This document shows, piece after piece, positions 36,277 through 44,915 of a DNA stretch of 64,000 nucleotides. The DNA is from Pseudanabaena galeata CCNP1313 (lineage in GTDB: Bacteria > Cyanobacteriota > Cyanobacteriia > Pseudanabaenales > Pseudanabaenaceae), in NCBI RefSeq assembly GCF_029910235.1, contig NZ_CP112874.1, positions 1,736,001-1,800,000 of the forward strand, in the 5' to 3' direction. Under the pieces are notes generated by a model. That model saw only the letters and a program-made list of their open reading frames with translations. It was not told the origin of the DNA and did not search any database. Numbering within the stretch: the stretch's first letter is position 1; every line of letters begins with the position of its first letter. A program made the position numbers and the translations under genes.

Positions 36277-36288
36277 GGGCTTGCCCAA

Positions 36289-36329
36289 AACTTTTATGTA
36301 GCGCGGCAAAGCCGCGCTACATAAAAGTT
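36289..36329. terminator. perfect hairpin after the nucleotidyltransferase gene
   Basis: 19-bp perfect arms (36289-36307 and 36311-36329), loop AAA, 12 bp after the stop. It lacks a T-run, so it is a possible rather than certain terminator. Confidence 0.55.
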
Positions 36330-36440
36330 CTTGAGTCTTTGGGAGATTTTTTACTAAATGGGTTGACAAAACCCCATCACCCTTTGCTATAGTAAGTACC
36401 GCGCAATCAAAGAGATTTGTGAAACGCACCCAAACATTAT

Positions 36441-36512
36441 TGGGGTGTCGCCAAGCGGTAAGGCATCTGGTTTTGGTCCAGACATTCCGAGGTTCGAATC
36501 CTTGCACCCCAG
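36441..36512 (+). tRNA. tRNA-Gln (anticodon TTG)
   Basis: A 72-nt cloverleaf. Acceptor stem TGGGGTG pairs with CACCCCA, discriminator G; the anticodon loop TTTTGGT lies between TCTGG and CCAGA arms, giving anticodon TTG. The T-arm region is GAGGTTCGAATCCTT. CCA is not encoded. The following sequence holds a small hairpin (36532-36562). Confidence 0.95.
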
Positions 36513-36582
36513 TTCTAGCAATGTTATACCAATGTAATTAATGGCTACGCCATTAATTACATCACTTTGCACCCAAATCAAT

Positions 36583-36625
36583 AAAAAAATTGAAAGCGTT
36601 GCTTCGCAACGCTTTCAATTTTTTT
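36583..36625. terminator. perfect hairpin downstream of tRNA-Gln
   Basis: 20-bp perfect arms (36583-36602 and 36606-36625), loop TTC, ending in seven T. It is a good terminator candidate for the tRNA transcript, and it directly adjoins a family E element. Confidence 0.65.
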
Positions 36626-36626
36626 A

Positions 36627-36747
36627 TTTTAACGTGAGTTCGATATCGCCATTTGCGGCGTGCTTCGCACGCCGCAAATGGCGAAAAATGGTAAGAATCG
36701 CTTAGCGATTCTTACCATTTTTCGCTTTCGTCGAACTGACGTTAAAA
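36627..36747. repeat. Family E double-hairpin element, copy 2
   Basis: About 121 bp with terminal inverted repeats TTTTAACGT(G/C)AGTTCGA. It contains the same two hairpins as 24816-24926, in reverse order (GCCATTTGCGGCG arms, then GCGAAAAATGG arms). This is the most complete copy and defines the ends of the family. Confidence 0.8.
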
Positions 36748-36782
36748 TTTAGCGTCTTTAGGCATCTCGGCTTTAGATGGAA

Positions 36783-39700
36783 TCAGTAGTTTCTTGGTTC
36801 CTTCAAGTCCAACTCAAAACTGAAAGTACTGCCAACACCAATCTCGCTGACCACCGTAATTTCACCGCCCATTTTTTTAACAAGGTCTTGACTAATTGCC
36901 AAACCCAATCCAGCACCTTGAAATTGCAATTCACGTTTGCCGACCTGCTCGAAGGGTAAGAATATACTTTCAATGTCTGTTGCGGCAATACCCACACCTG
37001 TATCGGCGATCGCAAATCGCATTAGTTCTTTGGTGTTGCCATTACCATCGTCGGACTGAATTTTTGAGACTGAAAAGGTGACAGTACCTGTAGAAGTAAA
37101 CTTGATAGCATTGCCAAGTAAATTGAGTAGAACTTGTCGCAATCGCATTTCGTCAGCATAGATATTATCTGGCAGATTGGGAGCGAAATGAGTTGTAAGG
37201 TTTAGACTCTTTTCAGCAGCTTTGATAGAAATCATATCTACAGTGATTTGCAGAAAATTTGCCAGAGGTAGCAAACTTGGCTCAATTGCTATCTTTTTGG
37301 ATTCAATTCTGGAGATATCGAGGAGATCTTGAATTAGAGAGAAAAGATGCTCTCCAGATTGATAAATTATCTCCGCGAATTCTTTGATATCTGGTGCTAT
37401 CTCTGTCTGTGATTTTAGAAGTTGTGAAAAGCCTAATATTGAATTTAAGGGAGTACGAAACTCATGGCTCATATTTCCAAGAAATCTGCATTTAGCCAGA
37501 TTTGCAGCTTCAGAGGCAAGTATTGCTTCTGCTAATTCTTGGTTTTGGGCGATGAGTTGTTGTTTTTGGACTTTGCGTTCCGTGATGTCTTCAATTGCAA
37601 TCACAATCATCTTACCAATATTGGCTTGATAGAGTTCAGAGGCATTGAGTAACATGGTGCGCGTACCGAGGTGCGTAAAATCTTGGGTGATTTCATAATC
37701 TTGGACGGAAATACTATGGGCGAGGATGTCATTGAGGAGCGATCGCAGTTGGGAAATATTCCAATCTCCTTGCCCTAGAGCATAAATCGACTGTCCCTCT
37801 GTCTGACTGGGCAACATTTGGAAAATTTGATAAAAAGCGAGGTTTGCAGTAATCACTCGCAAATCTGAGTCTAGCACTAGCAGGGGCTGACGCAGAGTTT
37901 CTACGATCGCTTTGGAATAGTTGCGTGAGAATTCTAATTCTAGAGAATTTTTTTTAATCGTATCAATATCAATCAAACTAATCACGACCCCATCAATGAC
38001 GTTTTCAATGGTGCGATAGGGACGAATTCGCAAACTATACCAATGCTGTGATCGATCTTGCACTTCCTGCTCGAAGGGAATCAGGGTAATGATTACCGCA
38101 GACGCTAATCCAAGTAAATCTGCACCATCAATATTAGTTTGAATATCGCTAAAAGGTCGCCCCACATCAGTGGGAATCAGATTAAATACCTGCTCCGCCA
38201 TAGGTGTAAAGCGTCTGATGTGCAAATCACCAGATAGCATCAAAATCGCGATATTTACGCTACTTAGCAGGTTTTGCATATCGTTATTGGACTGCTGTAG
38301 CTGGAGATTGCGACTGCGTAGTTCGTCATTGACAGTGCTTAGCTCTTCATTTGTTGCTTGGACTTCTTCTTTGGCGGTTTCTAGTTCTTCATTGGCACTC
38401 TGTAATTCTTCATTACTAGACAAAAACTCTTCACTGGCGACTCTTAGTTCTTGATTAGTGGATTCATGGGTTTCGACAATTGTTCGCAAATATTTTTTTG
38501 TGCTTTCTAATTCATTTGTGAGTCGTACCACAGCTAATTCTGCTTCGGTCTGCCGCACTTTGCGCGACTTGGCTTGAGGTATTAGTGCTAAAGCTGCTGC
38601 GGAAGGTTTGGGTCGGCTCTCAAATAGCACCAAAAAATAGCGATCGCTATTGATTTTTAATGGAATCACATCCAGCTTGACTAGCACTCCCTGAGACATC
38701 TCGATCCCATCTTTGGTAAACGGGAGATCGTGTTGCTTGGCATTGTGAATCGCCGATCGCAGTTCTAGCCTTAATTCTGTCCGCGCCATTTTTAGTAAAT
38801 TGAGACTTGCCTTGCCTGATGGCTGTTCCAAGTAAGGACTAGTCTGCCCACGAAACTGTAAAATTTCTAGCTCTTCATTAATTGTCACGCCCACAGGTGT
38901 ATAGCGACTCAACACCACCCGATCAGCGAGTTGTTCTAGATCGCTATCCGTCGCCGACTCACTAAGTTTAGAAATATTTACAGGTAAAGTTTCATAGGTG
39001 CTTTTAACAAAATTAAAATTCATCCGTGCAGGCGTAATTTTACGTTTATAAATGCGTTGTTTTTTATCGATGATCGCAAATAAATCCGTAGCATTACCGA
39101 TGCCTTCAGAACTTCCTAACATCAGAAATCCATCGGGGTTAAGTGCATAGTGAAAAACTGGCATAATCTTTTTCTGAAGCACAGGTTCCAGATAGATCAG
39201 CATATTCCGACAACTGATCAGATCTAGCCGTGAGAATGGCGGATCGCTAGTCAAGTTTTGCCGCGCAAATACACAGCAATCCCTTACCAAACGCCCAATC
39301 TGATAACCGCCTTCTACGGGTATAAAAAAGCGACTCAGCCGTTCTGGAGAGACTTCTTTCAACAAATTCTCTTCGTAAAATCCGATCCTTGCCTTGCTAA
39401 TGACTACTTCACTAATATCCGTTGCAAAAATTTTAATTTGATGTCGGATTGGGCGATCGTCAAAGAATTCCATTAGACAGATCGCGATTGAATAAACTTC
39501 CTCACCCGTGGAGCAACCTGCAACCCAGATCCGAATCGGTACATCGGATGGCTTGTTTTGGCAAATCACAGGAAATGCTAACTCCTTCAACGCGACAAAG
39601 GAGTCGGGTTCTCGAAAGAAACTGGTAACATTTATTAAGATATCGTGGTATAAACTCTCAACTTCGTTGGGATTCTCTTGTAAATATGTGCTGTAAACCT

Positions 39701-40547
39701 CCATATTTTTTAGACTGATCAGTCCCATCCGTCGCGCTATTCTGCGCTCTATAGTACCTTTTTTGTAATTGCTAAAATCTATACCCATTGCATTGTGTAG
39801 AAGCGCAAAAATCTTCGACAAAGCCTCTGAATTCTCAGTAAATGCTGGTGCAGAACTATCATCAAACTCTTCGTTCTCTTTTATATTGAGTTCAAAATCA
39901 CTCTCGCGATTGCCTTGGCTGATGTTGACCAATTCTGCCGCAATCTCGGCAGGTGATAACACAAAATCAACATAGCCCGAAGCGATCGCAATCATCGGCA
40001 TGGTTTGAAATTCAGCAGATTCTAAATCTTGAGCAAAGGTAATCCCACCCACCGACTTGATCGCACCTAGCCCCGCCGTTCCATCTTCATTACTTCCCGA
40101 CAGGACGATCGCGATCGACTGACTACCGCGATCAGCAGCTAGGGAGCTAAAGAATCCATCGATCGCCATGTACTTCCCTCTGACCTGACGACGTGGCTCA
40201 CACTTTAGTAAGCCCTGATCGAGGGTCATCAAAGTATTGGGGGGAATCACATAGACATTATTTGGGACAATCCTCATGCCTTCCTGCGCTTGATTGACAG
40301 GCATCCGCGTCGTTTTTTGCAGAATTTCGCTTAACCGACTGTCATGATCGGGCGCTAAATGTTGGATGAGAACAAAGCCCATACCAATATCGTCTGGTAA
40401 ATTCCTTAATAATTGCGTAAATGCTTGTAATCCACCTGCGGACGCACCAATAGCGGCGATCGCGAAACATTCCTGAGAATTTTGTTGCGATTCTTGCGAT
40501 AAATCCGAAGAGTTAGTGGTTCTCAGGTTTCGTTCGGAATCGGGCAT
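36783..40547 (-). CDS. CheB-CheR-PAS-histidine kinase fusion
   Basis: A 1254-residue signalling protein. CheB methylesterase (about 28-215) has GASAGGLQAF (Ser), IQHLAPDHDSRL (His) and SGSNEDGTAGL (Asp). CheR methyltransferase (about 245-490) has the SAM site VAGCSTGEEVYSIA and CRNMLIYLE. Then come a long coiled coil (about 660-745), two PAS-like regions and a histidine kinase (about 1010-1250) with H-box GNMSHEFRTPLNS, N-box LRQVLLNLLGNAIKF, and ADTGVGIA/GAGLGLAIS. No receiver domain and no chemotaxis operon are adjacent, so it is probably a stand-alone hybrid regulator. ATG at 40547. Confidence 0.92.
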   Translation of the reverse strand: MPDSERNLRTTNSSDLSQESQQNSQECFAIAAIGASAGGLQAFTQLLRNLPDDIGMGFVLIQHLAPDHDSRLSEILQKTTRMPVNQAQEGMRIVPNNVYVIPPNTLMTLDQGLLKCEPRRQVRGKYMAIDGFFSSLAADRGSQSIAIVLSGSNEDGTAGLGAIKSVGGITFAQDLESAEFQTMPMIAIASGYVDFVLSPAEIAAELVNISQGNRESDFELNIKENEEFDDSSAPAFTENSEALSKIFALLHNAMGIDFSNYKKGTIERRIARRMGLISLKNMEVYSTYLQENPNEVESLYHDILINVTSFFREPDSFVALKELAFPVICQNKPSDVPIRIWVAGCSTGEEVYSIAICLMEFFDDRPIRHQIKIFATDISEVVISKARIGFYEENLLKEVSPERLSRFFIPVEGGYQIGRLVRDCCVFARQNLTSDPPFSRLDLISCRNMLIYLEPVLQKKIMPVFHYALNPDGFLMLGSSEGIGNATDLFAIIDKKQRIYKRKITPARMNFNFVKSTYETLPVNISKLSESATDSDLEQLADRVVLSRYTPVGVTINEELEILQFRGQTSPYLEQPSGKASLNLLKMARTELRLELRSAIHNAKQHDLPFTKDGIEMSQGVLVKLDVIPLKINSDRYFLVLFESRPKPSAAALALIPQAKSRKVRQTEAELAVVRLTNELESTKKYLRTIVETHESTNQELRVASEEFLSSNEELQSANEELETAKEEVQATNEELSTVNDELRSRNLQLQQSNNDMQNLLSSVNIAILMLSGDLHIRRFTPMAEQVFNLIPTDVGRPFSDIQTNIDGADLLGLASAVIITLIPFEQEVQDRSQHWYSLRIRPYRTIENVIDGVVISLIDIDTIKKNSLELEFSRNYSKAIVETLRQPLLVLDSDLRVITANLAFYQIFQMLPSQTEGQSIYALGQGDWNISQLRSLLNDILAHSISVQDYEITQDFTHLGTRTMLLNASELYQANIGKMIVIAIEDITERKVQKQQLIAQNQELAEAILASEAANLAKCRFLGNMSHEFRTPLNSILGFSQLLKSQTEIAPDIKEFAEIIYQSGEHLFSLIQDLLDISRIESKKIAIEPSLLPLANFLQITVDMISIKAAEKSLNLTTHFAPNLPDNIYADEMRLRQVLLNLLGNAIKFTSTGTVTFSVSKIQSDDGNGNTKELMRFAIADTGVGIAATDIESIFLPFEQVGKRELQFQGAGLGLAISQDLVKKMGGEITVVSEIGVGSTFSFELDLKEPRNY

Positions 40548-40927
40548 TACAACAACCTTTATTTCATGTAATTGTTATATTACTTTACCATTGAGGTCTC
40601 AGCAATTACGCAAGAGGTTTTGTTCGCTTCACCTTTGATAGCAAAGCACAACAAATGGCTCCGCCATTTGTTGTCAACAATTCTCATTATGAAACCAATT
40701 TTGGAGTTTCTAGCGCCTTCGGCGCTGGAAACTCCAAAATTAGTTTTTTGAAAGCGTTGTAAAGCAGCGCTTTCAAAAATTTTCTTGGTTTGGGTTTGAG
40801 CGCAAAGTGCTGTAAGGGACTTACACAAAATAGCTGAACCCAAAAACAATGTGGCGGGCTAAGCCCGCCACATTGTTTTTGGGTTTTATAGGGATCATTT
40901 TTTCCTTGGAGTTCCCTAAATAGTCTC
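40548..40927. other. intergenic region with hairpins and family F fragment
   Basis: No credible gene. It holds a CAAATGGCTCCGCCATTTG hairpin near 40651, a GAGTTTCTAGCGCC hairpin near 40706, a GAAAGCGTTGTAAAGCAGCGCTTTC near-palindrome around 40753, a family F right end (TTTGAGCGCAAAGTGCTGTAA) ending about 40815, and a perfect 24-bp-arm hairpin at 40837-40885. Confidence 0.6.
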
Positions 40928-41076
40928 TAAGAAACCATTTAAGAATTGTCTAGATCCCCCCAGCCCCCCCTTAAAAAAGGGGGGAGAATTAAATTCTTCC
41001 CCCTTTTTAAGGGGGATTGAAGGGGATCTCTTAGAGCTTTTGACTGTAGAAAGTAATTCTTAAATGGTTTCTAAGA
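40928..41076. repeat. Family D element, copy 1
   Basis: About 149 bp with terminal inverted repeats TAAGAAACCATTTAAGAATT; the interior holds AGATCCCCCC and GGGGGGAGAATT/AATTCTTCCCCC arms, so the element folds into one long hairpin. The right end reads TTAGAAACC on the minus strand and supplies the TAG stop codon of the mntB gene (41071-41073). Confidence 0.8.
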
Positions 41077-41925
41077 CTCAGTAATTTGTTGACGCGATCG
41101 CACTAGCATTCCATGCTTAGGTGCAAAAATCATCGCCACTAGAAATAGCAAGGTTTGCAAAACTACAATACAACCACCCGTAGAACCATCAATGTGATAG
41201 CTAATATAGGTTCCCATCACACTAGAAAACATCCCCGAAGCCATGGCAATCAGCATCATATGGTCAAAGCGATCGCTTAATAGATAGGCCGTGGCTCCGG
41301 GGGTAATCAGCATCGCCACCACTAAAATAATCCCCACGGTCTGAAGTCCCGCAACCGCAGTTAGAGAAAGCAAAGACAATAAAATGTAGTACAGGAATGT
41401 TGTATTTAAACCAATCGATCGCGCATGGGTAGCATCAAAACAAAATAGAACTAAATCTTTGCGTAATAGCGCTAGGGTTACTAAGGTGATAACGCTAATA
41501 ATCACAGTCTGGACAATATCACTGTCCGAAATTCCAAGGACATTGCCAAAGAGAATATGCCCTAAATCGACAGAACTTTTAATTTTGGAAATCATCACAA
41601 TCCCAAAGGCAAATAGTCCTGTAAACACCAATCCAATCACCGTATCTTCCTTAATGCGCGTATTGGACTTAATAAATCCGATCGCCATGACCGAACCCAC
41701 ACCAAACACAAAGGCTCCGATCGCAAAGGGAATATTGACCACATAGGCAAGTACCACCCCCGGTAATACTGCATGGGAAACTGCATCCCCCATTAGCGCC
41801 CAGCCCTTGAGGATCATGAAGCAAGATAGCGCCGAGCAGACAATCCCGACCAAGGCACTAACCCAAATCGCTTTGACCATAAACCCGTACTGCAAGGGCG
41901 CTGTAAACCAATTCACTAATTCCAT
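41071..41925 (-). CDS. mntB: manganese/zinc ABC transporter permease
   Basis: A 284-residue ABC-3 family permease with eight or nine transmembrane segments, typical of metal transporters (WALMGDAVSHAVLPG near 43, GIVMISKIKSS near 107, TAVAGLQTVGIILVVAM near 185). It moves the metal through the plasma membrane, powered by the ATPase encoded upstream. Gene order binding protein-ATPase-permease is that of cyanobacterial mntCAB. The stop codon is provided by a family D repeat. Metal choice (Mn rather than Zn) is inferred from order and the binding protein. Confidence 0.87.
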   Translation of the reverse strand: MELVNWFTAPLQYGFMVKAIWVSALVGIVCSALSCFMILKGWALMGDAVSHAVLPGVVLAYVVNIPFAIGAFVFGVGSVMAIGFIKSNTRIKEDTVIGLVFTGLFAFGIVMISKIKSSVDLGHILFGNVLGISDSDIVQTVIISVITLVTLALLRKDLVLFCFDATHARSIGLNTTFLYYILLSLLSLTAVAGLQTVGIILVVAMLITPGATAYLLSDRFDHMMLIAMASGMFSSVMGTYISYHIDGSTGGCIVVLQTLLFLVAMIFAPKHGMLVRSRQQITES

Positions 41926-41973
41926 TACTTTTATTCCTAAAAATTCTCAAGACTAAAAATGGCTACGCCATTT

Positions 41974-42735
41974 TTAGTCTTGCTGCAACTGACTTTTTGA
42001 ACGGGATAAATCGATCGCCGAACCGCCAAAAGTACGCGAAAGATTTTCTTCGGTAAATACTTCTGAAGTCTCACCATAGGCAAGAATTGTGCGATTGATT
42101 AGCACCACTTGATCGCAAAATGTCGTAATCGAATCTAAGTCATGGGTAGAGATGAGAATCGTATAACCTGCATTACGCAGTTCCATTAACAGATTAATCA
42201 TCATCTTCTCAGTCTTGACATCAACCCCTGCAAATGGCTCATCTAGTAGTAAAACATTAGCCTGTTGAGATAAGGCTCTGGCAAAAAATGTCCGTTTCTT
42301 TTGACCACCTGATAGCTCTCCAATTTGGCGATCGCGCATTTCCCACATTTCCACACGCTCTAAGCTATCACGCACTGCATGTTTATCTAGCGATCGGGGA
42401 ATCCGCAGGAAATTCATATAGCCATAGCGTCCCATCATCACCACATCATGCACACTCACAGGAAAGTTCCAATCTACTTCTTCCGTTTGTGGTACATAGG
42501 CAACGAGATTATTTTTCTGGACAAGGCGGATTGGTAATCCATTAATTAAAACTCTCCCGCTCACAGGCTTCACAAAGCCCATTACCGCCTTAAATAGTGT
42601 GGATTTGCCTGCGCCATTCATTCCGACTAAGCCACAGATTGTTCCTGCTTTGAGTTGGAGTGAGGCTTTATGTAAAGCGACCTTGCCATGGTAGGCAACA
42701 GTTATATTCTCAATGTCAATGCTAGGTGTATTCAT
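41974..42735 (-). CDS. mntA: manganese/zinc ABC transporter ATPase
   Basis: 253 residues from ATG 42735, which has GGAGAAC upstream. The longer frame to 42786 begins in a hairpin and is not favoured. Walker A GMNGAGKSTLF (about 38), signature LSGGQKKRTFFA (about 138), Walker B VLLLDEPFAGVD (about 160) and the H-loop STHD are intact. It energises the permease encoded 48 bp downstream. A perfect hairpin (GACTAAAAATGGC arms, loop TAC) sits between the two genes and another (AGAGTGTTTGG arms) before this start. Confidence 0.9.
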   Translation of the reverse strand: MNTPSIDIENITVAYHGKVALHKASLQLKAGTICGLVGMNGAGKSTLFKAVMGFVKPVSGRVLINGLPIRLVQKNNLVAYVPQTEEVDWNFPVSVHDVVMMGRYGYMNFLRIPRSLDKHAVRDSLERVEMWEMRDRQIGELSGGQKKRTFFARALSQQANVLLLDEPFAGVDVKTEKMMINLLMELRNAGYTILISTHDLDSITTFCDQVVLINRTILAYGETSEVFTEENLSRTFGGSAIDLSRSKSQLQQD

Positions 42736-42791
42736 AATTGTTCTCCATTTATCTTGATTTAGAGAGTGTTTGGTGCGAAGCCCCAAACACT

Positions 42792-43796
42792 CTACTGTAA
42801 GCCTTTGATTAAAGTATTGATGTTATATTCCAGTAGCTTGAGATAGGTCGGAGTCAGTCCATCGGGAGGCGAAAGAGAATCTACATAAAAGACACCGCCA
42901 TACTTTGCGCCAGTTTCTTTCACCACCTGTTGCATCGCCTTATCACTGACGGTACTCTCACAAAATACGGTCGGGATTTTATTAGCTTTCACTACTTCAA
43001 TCACTTTTTCGATTTGTTTAGGAGTAGCTTGCTGTTCCGCATTCACTGACCAAATGTAAACTTCCTTTAATCCATAATCGCGAGCAATATAAGAAAATGC
43101 ACCTTCACAACTGACGATGTAGCGCTTGTCAGGGGGGATTACAGCGATCGCTTGTTTTAATTTTGCATCAAGGGCTTGAATTTGCTGACTATAGGCTTGA
43201 GCATTTGCGTCATAGGTGGCGGCATTTGCAGGATCGATTTTTACTAAAGCCTTGCGAATATTTTCAACATAGATCAATGCGTTTTGAGGCGACATCCAAG
43301 CATGGGGATTGGGTTTACCTTGATAGGCATCTTCGCTAATATCGATCGGTTGAATGCCTTCACTCAAGGTCAAGCGATCGACTTTAGGAAAGCTGTTATA
43401 AAAGCGCTCAGCCCAACGTTCTAGGTTCAAGCCATTATCTAAAATCAAATCGGCTGATTGTCCGCGTCGCAGGTCACTTGGAGTTGGCTCATAACCATGA
43501 ATTTCAGCCCCCGCCTTGGTAATTGACTCGACGATCGCTTTATCTCCTGCCACATTTTGCGCCATGTCAGCCAGCACGGTAAACGTAGTCAGAATCACTT
43601 TTTGATCTTTTTTGTCTTTACTCTCTAATGCACTGGTGGAATTAGGGATGGGGCTAGCTGGATTGGATGTCGGCGGCAAGCTGCATCCACTTAGCCCTAT
43701 GGCAAACATAAGACCAGTCAGAATAGCTTGCTGACTTTTTCGAGAGGTAAAAATTTTATGACTAATGAGTTGAGAAGTCTTCATGATTACTTTCAT
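42792..43796 (-). CDS. mntC: manganese-binding lipoprotein of the ABC transporter
   Basis: 334 residues from ATG 43796 (MKVIMKTSQL). The longer frame to 43946 runs into repeat DNA and is rejected. The signal peptide ends in a lipobox, IGLSGC, so the mature protein is tethered to the membrane. The ZnuA/PsaA-family metal ligands are present: His in EIHGYEP, His in PNPHAWMSP, Glu in FCESTVSD and Asp in YVDSLSPPDG. There is no histidine-rich loop, which favours Mn over Zn. It is the first gene of the mntC-mntA-mntB unit. Confidence 0.88.
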   Translation of the reverse strand: MKVIMKTSQLISHKIFTSRKSQQAILTGLMFAIGLSGCSLPPTSNPASPIPNSTSALESKDKKDQKVILTTFTVLADMAQNVAGDKAIVESITKAGAEIHGYEPTPSDLRRGQSADLILDNGLNLERWAERFYNSFPKVDRLTLSEGIQPIDISEDAYQGKPNPHAWMSPQNALIYVENIRKALVKIDPANAATYDANAQAYSQQIQALDAKLKQAIAVIPPDKRYIVSCEGAFSYIARDYGLKEVYIWSVNAEQQATPKQIEKVIEVVKANKIPTVFCESTVSDKAMQQVVKETGAKYGGVFYVDSLSPPDGLTPTYLKLLEYNINTLIKGLQ

Positions 43797-43867
43797 AATC
43801 GTTTCATTTTCTAGAATATAGCACATGCAAGCAAAAAATGAATCGATTATGAAAAAGCCGCAAATGG

Positions 43868-43960
43868 CTATAGCAATCCTAAATAGGTTGAGAGAGTGCG
43901 CCCCTTCGGGGCGCACTCTCTCAACCCTCAAAATCATACAACTCATTTAGGAGCGCTATA
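43868..43960. repeat. Family B element, copy 2, nested in a family E remnant
   Basis: The reverse of 5263-5356, with imperfect inverted ends and the same inner hairpin (GAGAGAGTGCGCCCC arms, loop TTC). It splits a family E sequence: GCCGCAAATGGCTA lies to the left and TATCGAACTTACGTTAA to the right. Removing TA-TAGC...GCGCTA with one TA restores GGCTATATCGAAC, as found at 56272. So it is a TA-target insertion into an older repeat. Confidence 0.8.
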
Positions 43961-44018
43961 TATCGAACTTACGTTAAAAAAATATCTGAATAGCTGGATA
44001 AAAGCGATAAAATTAGGA

Positions 44019-44480
44019 ATGCATTTATTACAATTAATGAAGCTGCAATCTATGCCTTATGTTGCAATTGGTTATCTAATAGCTTTGTTCTTAGGATACT
44101 TAGTTGGAGGCTATCTACTTGCTGCTTACAATGTTAACCTGATCATCTTGATCGGAAATTATCTAATTACTTTGAGATTAGCTCAAACAGGAAGTGACTC
44201 AATTAGTCTGGCGATCGCATGGCTTTCTATGTGGATCTGGGGGGCGGTATTTGTATGGGCAAAACCATTTAGATTAGAAGAAACCAATCCTCAAACCATA
44301 GCCTTATTATTGTTGTCTTGCTGGATACTCGCTACTGGTATAATTTTTTTATTAGCATTTGCTAAAGAAAGGATGTATAAGTTAAGGCTCAACAAACGCC
44401 AATCTATTTATGGATTAACAATACTTACATGGGGGGCAATAACACTTGGCTGGCAAATATATCAATGGGCAAATAATTAG
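44019..44480 (+). CDS. small membrane protein, 153 aa
   Basis: 153 residues from ATG 44019 (MHLLQLMKLQSM). The upstream part of the open frame is repeat DNA. Four to five transmembrane segments are visible (YVAIGYLIALFLGYLVGG, LIILIGNYLITL, SLAIAWLSMWIWGAVFVW, IALLLLSCWILATG, GLTILTWGAITLGW). I do not recognise a family. It may form a pair with the next gene, 18 bp downstream on the same strand. Confidence 0.65.
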   Translation: MHLLQLMKLQSMPYVAIGYLIALFLGYLVGGYLLAAYNVNLIILIGNYLITLRLAQTGSDSISLAIAWLSMWIWGAVFVWAKPFRLEETNPQTIALLLLSCWILATGIIFLLAFAKERMYKLRLNKRQSIYGLTILTWGAITLGWQIYQWANN

Positions 44481-44498
44481 CACTTCCAGAACAACAAA

Positions 44499-44915
44499 AT
44501 GAATCAATTTCATAAAAATTATGCTGAGAGAGATGCTGATTACTACATGCATCAAGTCCCTGTACAAATTTTAAAAAAATTAGATGCCGATGAAAGAGAG
44601 AATCTAAAATCAGTTATTCACACAGCCATCCCTCGCCCCTCTCCAAAGTTGATCGATCTTAGGTTTGCGATCGACCTTATTTTCACTCGTTACTTTGTGG
44701 TGCTAATGATTGGCAAGGACATGCGTAAACAGCAAAGACCACATCAAGTTAACGGCTTTGCCAAAGTTGCTAATGTAATTACAGCAGTTTTATTAATTAT
44801 TGCGATGAGTCTACTTATTAGCTCTGTCACAATTTTAATTCTTTATCTCATTAAGTCAGCTTTAGGAATAGACTTTTTCCCAGGACATATTACTAATGTT
44901 TTATTCAAGAATTAA
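44499..44915 (+). CDS. hypothetical membrane-anchored protein, 138 aa
   Basis: A 138-residue protein with a soluble N-terminal half (1-85, including YMHQVPVQILKKLDADE and RFAIDLIFTRYFVVLMIGKD) and a long hydrophobic C-terminal stretch (about 90-125) that could make one or two membrane segments. No family is recognised. It follows the preceding membrane protein gene closely. Its end overlaps by 4 bp the end of the convergent K+ channel gene. Confidence 0.65.
   Translation: MNQFHKNYAERDADYYMHQVPVQILKKLDADERENLKSVIHTAIPRPSPKLIDLRFAIDLIFTRYFVVLMIGKDMRKQQRPHQVNGFAKVANVITAVLLIIAMSLLISSVTILILYLIKSALGIDFFPGHITNVLFKN

Noticed and set aside
36265-36581. Overlapping minus-strand ORFs near the tRNA
   Set aside because: They overlap tRNA-Gln and a hairpin; the frames are antisense to the tRNA.
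40580-40849. Minus-strand ORF of 89 aa
   Set aside because: It runs through several hairpins and repeat fragments; the protein mirrors repeat sequence (ALCAQTQTKKIFE) and has no ribosome site.
43797-43946. N-terminal extension of the metal-binding protein
   Set aside because: The extra 50 codons are encoded by the family B/E repeats; the signal peptide with lipobox starts at 43796.
43896-44018. N-terminal extension of the 153-aa membrane protein
   Set aside because: It is repeat sequence (GAHSLNPQNHTTHLG) read in frame; the hydrophobic protein begins at 44019.
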